A stretch of 11,675 nucleotides of DNA, from contig MPNW01000161.1 in the NCBI GenBank assembly GCA_011800805.1, forward strand, positions 373,879 to 385,553, in the 5' to 3' direction. This stretch comes from Hirudo medicinalis (taxonomy: Eukaryota > Annelida > Clitellata > Hirudinida > Hirudinidae). The notes beneath the pieces are model-generated. The model was given only the letters and a program-made list of their open reading frames with translations. It was not told the origin of the DNA and made no database searches. Positions 1 to 6,089 of the stretch are shown here, piece by piece. Each line of letters starts with the position of its first letter. Position 1 is the first letter of the stretch. Both the position numbers and the translations under genes were made by a program.

Positions 1-85
1 CAGCAGAAGTGACTACTAACAAGCGTTAGGTAAAAAAGTCTGCGGAAAATTGTTTACATAATAAAGTCATGCTGATATAAAAAGT

Positions 86-285
86 TCAGTTAACTGATTG
101 GACTTTCCAGTTAATCAGTTACTACTTGCAAGTTAAAGTTATAGTTATAGTTATTTAGGCGCGGTCAGTTATAGTTATAGTTATAGTTATTTAGGCGCGG
201 TCAGTTATAGTTATAGTTACAGTTAACTGATTTGGTTTCTGTCAGTTATTAGAGTTTCCAGTTACAGTTATAGTTAATAGAATTA
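86..285. repeat. AGTTAT/CAGTTA-rich tandem array
   Basis: The core is two near-perfect units, 137-166 (30 bp) and 167-202 (36 bp). Each is three or four AGTTAT hexamers followed by the 12-mer TTAGGCGCGGTC. A third unit starts at 203 and decays into AGTTAC. On both sides lie related pieces: CAGTTAACTGATT occurs at about 87 and again at 220, each followed within 40 bp by TTTCCAGTTA. It could be a simple satellite or the subterminal repeat region of a decayed DNA transposon. No terminal inverted repeat or target duplication was found, so the type stays open. It replaces the sequence expected from the LINE fragment at 286-323. Confidence 0.75.
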
Positions 286-323
286 ACACTAGTCCCATAC
301 AAGTTGAGTGACCTTTTCTGAAT
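286..323 (-). mobile_element. LINE element 2, distal reverse-transcriptase scrap
   Basis: Read on the minus strand from 322 downward, the codons give FRKGHSTCMGLVL, the conserved block that follows ISDDQFG in reverse transcriptases of CR1/L2/Jockey-type LINEs. The preceding block, ending SDDQF, lies at 1814-1816 on the same strand, directly after the tail of element 1. The two pieces are therefore one LINE split by an insertion; only about one glycine codon separates them in family terms. Below about 285 the similarity stops and the AGTTAT array begins. Confidence 0.7.
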
Positions 324-326
324 ACT

Positions 327-984
327 GATCCAGGGAATTACAGACCAATATCACTCATATCTTCTTGTTGTCGTGCAATGGAACAGGTGATCAATAAAGA
401 CATTCTTACTTCTTTACCTTAAGGCAAACAACCTTATATCTCCTGATCAACATGGTTTTCTGACTATGAGGTCAACATGTACAAACCTAATTGAGTGTAC
501 CAATGACTGGTCAACTGCAATGCAACTCCACCAGGGCACCGACATTATATACTTTGATTTCAAAAAGGCCTTCGACTCAGTGTCTTGCCAAAAACTACTG
601 ACGAAACATCAGGCTTACGGAATTTCGGACAACCCATTTTTATGGATAAGGAAGTTCCTATCGAATAGAACTCAAGCCGTGAAGGTGAATGGCCAATTAT
701 CCAACAATGGAGATGTGACCAGTGGTGTGCCTCAAGGGAGTGTGCTGGGCCCGACGCTTTTCCTTATTTACATAAATGATGTTGTGGATACATTTACAGA
801 CAACTCTGTTAAATACAAACTATTTGCAGATGACATCAAGCTCTATTCAACATCATCATTTCCCCACAAGACTTCCTTACAAACTGCTAGTGACAGGTTG
901 GTGTTATGGAGTGTTATAGCCCCAGACAAATGCCTCCAAGCTTCCATCAAAAAAACGGGGAATAGCACCACGCCCAACAAATAA
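327..984 (+). pseudogene. Reverse transcriptase core of element 1 (broken)
   Basis: RT block 1 (DPGNYRPISLIS) is read at 327-422 and ends in a stop. After a frameshift the frame continues from about 436 (ISPDQHGF) to 984. Motif A is YFDFKKAFDSV, with its first catalytic Asp at 556-558. Motif B is GVPQGSVLGP at 724-753. Motif C is FADD at 823-834, carrying the two catalytic Asp residues. All three catalytic aspartates survive, so decay is by frameshift and stop rather than active-site loss. The enzyme would copy element RNA at a nicked target. From about 870 the frame drifts, and the conserved MRDLGVLIDSKLS block is found in another frame at about 1021-1060. Confidence 0.85.
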
Positions 985-1682
985 ACAATCCGCTCACGAC
1001 CCATATCCTTCACAGACAATATGCGTGACCTTGGTGTCCTCATTGATAGTAAACTTTCAAAGCCCACATCAACAATATCACTCACAAGGCCTTTATCAGA
1101 CTACGCCTTATCCTGAAATGCTTTCGATCACGAGACAAGCGAATATTGACCAGAGAATATTGCACTTATGTTCGGCCAATCCTTGAATATTTTTCCCCAT
1201 AACAAGCAGCTCACAACAAAGATCGAACGTGTCCAAAGGTTTTTCACAAGGGCTATTCCAGGATTGCGAACTATACCTTACAGGAGCAGACTTCAGAAAC
1301 TCGGACTCAAGACACTCGAACACCGACGCCTCATCCACGATTTATGCCTCTGTCACAAAATATTACACGAATTCATTCACTGCACCATCCCCAAATTTCC
1401 CGTTTTCANTCAAGACACTCGAACACCGACGCCTCATCCACGATTTATGCCTCTGTCACAAAATATTACACGAATTCATTCACTGCACCATCCCCAAATT
1501 TCCCGTTTTCATGTTATCTCGCACACGTGGTCATACGCCTAGTTGAAGAAAAATGCTCCACTTCTCACAGGCTCCATTTCCTCATCAATCGCATCGTGAA
1601 ATCCTGGAACTCTCTGCCCCCAGATATTATCAGCTCCACAACCCATAGTAGATTTAAAGCCTGCATTCCAACACTGATCTAA
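985..1682 (+). pseudogene. C-terminal region of the LINE polyprotein of element 1 (broken)
   Basis: Several frames together show the usual CR1/Jockey-group C-terminus in order: RDLGVLIDSKLS (about 1024), TYVRPILEYFSP (about 1168-1200), VQRFFTRAIPGLR (about 1231), LQKLGLKTLEHRRL (about 1296), CHKILHEFIH (about 1351), and finally INRIVKSWNSLPPDI (about 1590) followed by the natural stop at about 1680. At least three frame changes are needed. One of them, at 1409, is caused by the N and duplicated segment and is probably not real. Another, near RTRGHTPS at about 1540, looks like genuine decay. Confidence 0.75.
1307..1511. repeat. Perfect 102-bp duplication around a single N (probable assembly error)
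   Basis: Positions 1307-1408 and 1410-1511 are identical over 102 bp and are separated only by the N at 1409. Removing one copy plus the N (103 bp) joins the reading frame of 1168-1408 directly to the following codons of the LINE C-terminus. This is the signature of two contig ends that overlap but were scaffolded with a placeholder base. A true tandem duplication would be expected to carry differences in so decayed an element. Confidence 0.85.
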
Positions 1683-1787
1683 CAAAATATCTAACAATTT
1701 AATGACATCAAATTTCTATGCACTCTACATCTTTACATTGACTGATTCCAATTTGTGTTAGTGGTCACTTGTGACCCTCTTTTTGGT

Positions 1788-1813
1788 TGAAATAAATAAA
1801 TAATAAAATAAAA
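1788..1813 (+). repeat. A-rich 3' tail of element 1
   Basis: GAAATAAATAAATAATAAAATAAAA-type sequence closes element 1 after about 105 bp of 3' untranslated DNA. Immediately to its right, minus-strand LINE coding sequence (element 2) resumes at 1814, which fixes the insertion point. Confidence 0.8.
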
Positions 1814-1815
1814 GA

Positions 1816-2149
1816 ATTGATCATCAGAAATCTTGTAGTATTTGTAGGGTCTCGTATGCTTTACTTTCTCAAAGAACTTTGAAAAGTAGTTCAAGATTGA
1901 GATAGGTAATTAGAGATCATGTGTATATTATCAGACTTGTGGATTGGAATTACTTTGGCAGATTTCAACTGTTCGGGGAACGCACTCGAGGACAAAAAAA
2001 TAGTTAATTAGGTCTGACAATACCTGAGCTATGCACGGAATTGAAGCACTAATAAGGATCAGATCAATTTCGTTAAGGCCACAACTATGAGTCTTCATCT
2101 GAGTAGCAATCTTCATGATCTCATTAGGCGTCGTCGGAGAAACACTCAT
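1816..2149 (-). pseudogene. N-terminal reverse-transcriptase blocks of element 2
   Basis: The minus frame starting at 2149 gives TPNEIMKIATQMKTHSCGLN, then a region ending FFVLECVPRTVEICQSNSNP, the usual segment in which the LINE ends up at VFPxxLKxAKVIPIHK. In a second frame the sequence reads QLKSAKVIPIHKSDN. A third frame gives PISILNYFSKFFEKV and finally YKYYKISDDQF at 1814-1846. These are RT blocks 0-2. The catalytic blocks are missing because the element is interrupted here. Confidence 0.8.
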
Positions 2150-2385
2150 TGACTGTGTTGAAGGATATTTTAAGTAAGTTCCAAAATTTAAAGGTGGGAT
2201 GGGGATTTGTTGCGCCAGGTTCCTGCCAATGTTCGCAAAGCAATTGTCGAATGCATTTGCGACGTCCCCGGGTGACGTTAAATCAGTGATGGAGTTAAAA
2301 CATCAGCACTCAGATATGCGCCTGTTCAGTGGTTATGTAATCAAGTTCCAAGTCTTTTTCATATTGCTCTGATATAATTAGAATT

Positions 2386-2664
2386 TTAACGAATAAAAGT
2401 CTTTGATGGCTTTTGTTTTGATAGACTTGTATTTATGTCTCCAGGATACAAACTTTTGTCTAATGAGATCTGTTGGATTCTTGATAAATTTTCGATACAA
2501 GAAGACAGTAGTCCAGCTGTCATCCATTCATTTTGAGGCATACGTGATCGGCTATTTTGTAGAGCATTCGGAAAACAATGATTGTAGATATGTTGAAATC
2601 TTGTGATGAAAGACTGATAAGTCACATTATTCCGATCCTCATCCAGACGCCCAGTGACAGCCAA
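2386..2664 (-). pseudogene. Endonuclease-to-RT linker of element 2
   Basis: An open minus-strand stretch of about 90 codons. It has the pattern seen between endonuclease and RT in Jockey/CR1-group LINEs: a YQSFITRFQHIYNHCFP segment, then a W followed by TAGLLSSC (family form PWITxGLLxS) and a Lys/Ser-rich tail. No catalytic residues are expected here. The assignment rests on its position between the two recognised domains and on this pattern. Confidence 0.65.
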
Positions 2665-2759
2665 TCAGTCAATCTCACTCAATAACTCGCCAAAATTGCA
2701 ATCACTTCTTGGACTTCTGAACATCTCACCGGTTTGTTCCCAAGTTCATTGACAGAAGA

Positions 2760-3412
2760 AAGATTTAATGAGAGAAATATTGGTAGGTGGTATGTCATGT
2801 ATTTTGACTATTTTTCATATGAATGATACAGCGGATGGTTGATGTAAATATTATCGATGCAAGATGAATTAGTAAGTACCTTTTTAGTTGAAGTTGAGAA
2901 AACTGGCAGAAGGAAGTAGGAAGCAGCTTGACGACAAAATCTGATGTGTTTGTGTTCTGTCTACAATGATGATGTCGAAGTCCCCCAGTAAGAAAATACC
3001 TGGTTGTTTTTTATTTATCATTTTGTCAGCATTTGACTTAGTTCTTTGACAAAAATCTGGACATCTGTGTTGGGAGGTCGGTAGATGACTCCAACAATCA
3101 AATCTTCTGATTTTTCACATTCAACAGAGGCAAACAGAAAGTCAAAAGTCGCTCCAGCCAGGTTTGTTAAACTACTATCAAGGTTCACAAATTTAATTCT
3201 CCTGTCTAAGAATAAACCAACACCGCCTTCTCTCTTACTTTCATGACAGTTACAGATGAAATCGTAGTCCTTCAGCGCAATGCCTTTAGCACTGCATTTA
3301 GCCATGTTTCCGTGAATGCAATTATTCTTGGGCCACAATTCTTCAAACGGATTTTCAAGTCAGACAATTTATTTTGAAGACTGCGAAAGCGTACATAGAA
3401 AAACGAAAAATA
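2760..3412 (-). pseudogene. Endonuclease domain of element 2 (broken)
   Basis: Exonuclease-endonuclease-phosphatase type LINE endonuclease, which nicks target DNA. In order on the minus strand it shows: RSLQNKLSDLKIRLKNC and IIAFTETWLN (the Glu of TETW is catalytic, about 3310-3400); then in a second frame DYDFICNCHESKREGGVGLF and IVGVIYRPPNTDV (3018-3338); then IFLLGDFD at about 2970-2995, where the family has GDFN; then SSCIDNIYIN at about 2850; and YHLPIFLSL at about 2790, where the family has SDHLPI. Changes at the GDFN and SDH motifs, plus several stops and frameshifts, show it is inactive. Confidence 0.82.
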
Positions 3413-3430
3413 GTCGGGCGATGACCACTC

Positions 3431-3972
3431 CGTCAACTATACTTAATTCTTCAGGGGTAACAAGTTTTATTCACATCATCAAAAATCTCCCTAGGAACAT
3501 TTAAGTTCGATAGCCAGGCTCTATAGCAGAGTCAAATAAAAATGAAAAGTTATCTTCAGGAAACAGAGACTCCGTGATCAAGGGAAAACAAAACCGCAGA
3601 AATCAAATAAAACGAAATCAAAATCTCTCCAGTCCAAGAAGACCCCTTTCCACCACGATGAGATGCAGGAAGAACTTTGGAAGGGGCAAGGCGAGGCGGG
3701 GTGGATGACTGATTGTAGTGGTGACACGGATGAGTGATTTCACTGTTAGCAGGAACGACAACATCAATCCAAATAAATTAAAAACAAAAACCTCTTTAAA
3801 TAGCTTAACTAGGGAGCGCCCCATCGTGCAACCGGGAATCAAGTTCAGGTCTCTGTCTGCATACAACTCATAAACTTAAACATATTGTTAAATGAAGCTT
3901 CAACCACTGACCATGCGTGTTAACAACATCAATATCAATTATGACAATGAAATGAACAATAAAAATCAAATT
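3431..3972. other. Non-coding stretch, possibly 5' region of element 2
   Basis: No gene is supported. An open minus frame at 3618-3866 has no recognisable domain and contains a hydrophobic run. It lies just upstream of the endonuclease of element 2, so it may be that element's 5' region or a broken ORF1. I found no zinc-finger or esterase motif that would show this. Above about 3870 it is plain AT-rich DNA up to the target duplication of the solo LTR. Confidence 0.4.
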
Positions 3973-4145
3973 TGTTGTGGGTGCACTGAACTATCTATGC
4001 TAATGTAGGAGCTAAGAGCGGCAACTTCCCTTTTGTTCGTTCTAGTCCTAGTTGTGTGTTATGTAGTGTGGATTCTTTGGCGAATAAAGTAGTGTTGTCT
4101 GTAGTGTCTTGATGTAGTCGACTAACTGCGAGTTACAACAAAATT
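3968..4145. repeat. 5-bp target-site duplication AAATT flanking the solo LTR
   Basis: AAATT is found at 3968-3972 and again at 4141-4145, directly abutting the TG and CA ends. In AT-rich DNA a 5-bp match alone is weak. Combined with the matching 6-bp termini and the internal AATAAA it is persuasive. Confidence 0.65.
3973..4140 (+). mobile_element. Solo LTR, 168 bp
   Basis: The segment begins TGTTGT and ends ACAACA, a perfect 6-bp terminal inverted repeat with the TG...CA ends of LTRs. It is flanked by a 5-bp direct duplication AAATT at 3968-3972 and 4141-4145, the size made by Gypsy- and BEL-type integrases. An AATAAA at 4083-4088 sits about 50 bp before the end, as an LTR polyadenylation signal would, and suggests the plus orientation. 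No gag, pol or second LTR is present, so it is either the product of recombination between two LTRs or a very short non-autonomous element. Superfamily is not determined. Confidence 0.72.
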
Positions 4146-4531
4146 AAAAGTTTTTAAAATTAGTTGAACAAACAACTCAAATGAAAACATTCTTAAGTCA
4201 AACACATGCTTAGGTCCTACGCAATTGATTTCGCTTCTCCCGTTGTCCTGCAATCGCTTTCTGAGATTTTGTCTGTTGAAATGCATAATTTAAAAAAAAA
4301 TTACTAAAACGTAAATGCATGCATCAGTTTATAATTTCGTAATATTTTTCTTTGCAGACAAATTAATATATGTATATTCTTCAATTTCATAAATTAAAAA
4401 TGCATTTCCGATTCACCGATCATTTCCATAAACCGACCACTGCAGCTCTTTTTAAGTTATAACTTATGACTATTAAATAGATCAGGTTTTCTGGTACATC
4501 GACAATGCGTGTTGCAGATAAGACGAACAAC
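4141..4531. other. AT-rich intergenic stretch, nothing identified
   Basis: No open frame, repeat or RNA-like fold was found. There are AT-rich runs and a short ATGCATGCAT tract at about 4315. Confidence 0.5.
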
Positions 4532-4690
4532 CAGTGTTGTAAAAAGTACTGCTCTTCAGTACTTAGGTAAAAGTACAAGTAACACCTCAAAAATGTACTT
4601 AAGTAAAAGTAAAATTATTTGTTAAAAATGTAGTCGAGTAAAAGTAAAAAGTATCAGCATTTCAAAGTTATTTTAAAAGTAAAAGTACTG
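4532..4690 (+). mobile_element. Tol2-like hAT transposon terminus
   Basis: It starts CAGTGTTGTAAAAAGTACT and continues with many AAGTAAAAGTA / AGTACTT subterminal repeats (4570-4690). This closely resembles the end of Tol2-type hAT elements, which begin CAG-xx-GTGTAAAAAGTACT and are filled with the same AAGTAAAAGTA motif. hAT transposases bind such subterminal repeats. Only this one end is found. The matching inverted end (AGTACTTTTTACAACACTG form) and an 8-bp repeat of the flank CGAACAAC are not seen in the window, so it is a truncated or decayed copy. No transposase coding is visible next to it. Confidence 0.72.
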
Positions 4691-5740
4691 AAACTGCTTT
4701 TGTAATAGTCAACCATCTTATAAGCTATATCATTGTGATCGTACATCATTCCATCATGTTTCAAACGTAACTGTCTGAACTAATGATTCAGAGTTCTTTT
4801 GATTGATTAGAGTGGCGTTATGTTCAAACAGAACTTCAAGACCACTTATGCATAAACAGTTAAAACTTCAAGCTATTCATTACTATTAACTAGGAAGTAA
4901 CATTCACACTAAAAAGTATAATAGATAGTCCAAAGCCTTTATTCTATGAAATTTATCAGGAGGATGAAAATGAATCAGTTTTTATCCCTTTTAATCAGGG
5001 ACGTCATTTCATTTTTCATCGCATGAAACTTTTCTCATCTTATTATAACCCAAAGTTTATCTGGTCCTCAAATGATGATCCAGATTCTAAAAGTCGATCA
5101 TTCAAGAGTGCAACAATCATCTGGCGTACTCATCGCCCAGTTATATGATCCTAACACGTGTTTGTCAATAACTATTTCGTGACAAGTTATCTTATTATTA
5201 CAGCCAATTCCCTAAGATTACTATGCCAATGGCCATGGAATTTTAACTTCTATCAAGATCTTCAGATACTAGATATTAATATAATGGTAATTGCTACAAT
5301 CGTCACAGAACTTCTCCACTACGATTTAGTTTTTAAAATAATTGCCACCCTCAGTCTTTTTAGCATATGAAGCTCGCACAAACAACCTGTCAGTAGGGGA
5401 ATCATAATAATGATAAACTCATTCATCCTAAAAATTCTGTATCAAACTTATAACTGTTATCAAATACAAAAAGTTTTATGACTGAAATCATTAAAGCATA
5501 AACAACTTGAAAACATCATTATCTTCTCTCAATTTGTAAAGCATGGTATCAACACAAGTCATGTAAATAAGATTTGGAATGTAAATACTATCGATTTAAG
5601 ATATAAATAATTAACAACCAATAATTTTAGGACAGGCTTTTTCTAGATTTCTCAACAAAAATGATGCCTGTGAAAACATCAAATAAACTTCAATCTGAAT
5701 GCAACATTAAAAATAACAAAGCCATTACAAAAACAACCAC
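4691..5740. other. AT-rich stretch between hAT end and BIN3, nothing identified
   Basis: About 1 kb without a supportable gene. An open plus frame at 5158-5370 has a random, AT-driven composition and no motif. Part may still belong to the decayed hAT element. Two ATTAAA hexamers on the minus strand (5741-5746 and 5816-5821) near the right end could serve BIN3. Confidence 0.5.
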
Positions 5741-5815
5741 TTTAATTAAACAGGTTTAGGATAATTTTCGGCTAAGAAGAATTACGAGAACATTAAAATA
5801 AGTGCTTGCAATCCA

Positions 5816-5821
5816 TTTAAT
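5816..5821 (-). terminator. Candidate BIN3 polyadenylation signal ATTAAA
   Basis: ATTAAA on the minus strand, about 105 nt downstream of the BIN3 stop codon. It is a common variant of AATAAA. A second ATTAAA at 5741-5746 is an equally possible choice. No AATAAA is closer. Confidence 0.35.
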
Positions 5822-5924
5822 GATCTTGTAAATAACCAAGGAATTGTTAGAAAAGAAGCTATGTGTAGACTGAACATCCCATACAAGTGGAGCAATAATT
5901 TGTGGGTCTTCTAAAACGGGTCTG

Positions 5925-6089
5925 TCATCTCGCTTGGTCGTCAACTGCTATGGAGAGGCTTCTAATTTCTGAAAGTTTCTGCTGGATGCTTTGTTTCAAA
6001 TCATTGGCATCAACTGATGATGCTTCAGAGTCATTCAACTTCTTGTACAGGTTGTCATAAATATCCTGGCATTCGTTATAATATGTGAC
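5925..6089 (-). CDS. BIN3: BIN3 coding exon 10 (last)
   Basis: Residues 209-262 and stop TGA (5925-5927). It starts VTYYNECQDIYDNLYKKL and ends KLSEIRSLSIAVDDQAR, matching the C-terminal end of BIN3 (LSELRALSIVADD). Acceptor CAATTCAG. The Met seen upstream in the open frame lies in intron 9 and is not used. Confidence 0.93.
   Translation of the reverse strand, partial: VTYYNECQDIYDNLYKKLNDSEASSVDANDLKQSIQQKLSEIRSLSIAVDDQAR

Larger units (their letters stand above)
324..1815 (+). mobile_element. LINE element 1, 5'-truncated CR1/L2/Jockey-like non-LTR retrotransposon
   Basis: A 5'-truncated non-LTR element starting inside the reverse transcriptase at DPGNYRPISL (from 327) and ending in an A-rich AATAAA-like tail. 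It keeps the palm and thumb of the RT and the family-typical C-terminal region, but several frameshifts and a stop at 420 make it inactive. 5' truncation with an intact 3' end is what target-primed reverse transcription leaves. Both ends abut pieces of element 2, so the borders are good to about 3 bp. No convincing target-site duplication is visible; TGATC occurs at both edges but is too short to rely on. Superfamily (CR1, L2 or Jockey) is inferred from motif wording only. Confidence 0.85.
1816..3430 (-). mobile_element. LINE element 2, decayed non-LTR retrotransposon (main part)
   Basis: On the minus strand this reads, in the correct order, as an apurinic-type endonuclease domain (about 3412-2760), a linker region (2664-2386) and the first RT blocks (2149-1816). 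Many stops and frameshifts are present. The remaining RT is displaced to 323 and below by the insertion of element 1, and the catalytic part of the RT is not present in the window. The 5' border is uncertain: coding similarity begins near 3412, and sequence up to about 3870 may be its upstream region. It differs in wording from element 1, so it probably belongs to another LINE family. Confidence 0.85.

Noticed and set aside
1307..1511. Real tandem duplication inside the LINE
   Set aside because: Absolute identity over 102 bp with one N as the only spacer, in an otherwise decayed element, fits an unmerged contig overlap better.
326..1822. TGATC as target-site duplication of LINE element 1
   Set aside because: Only 5 bp, and the left copy overlaps the codons of the element's own DPGNYRPISL motif, so it is probably coincidence.
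5158..5370. 70-codon plus-strand open frame
   Set aside because: Composition is that of AT-rich noise (Ile, Leu, Asn, Tyr, Phe), with no motif and no neighbouring exon.
5756..5944. 62-codon minus frame at the BIN3 3' end
   Set aside because: It overlaps the last codons of BIN3 in another frame and continues into the 3' untranslated region.
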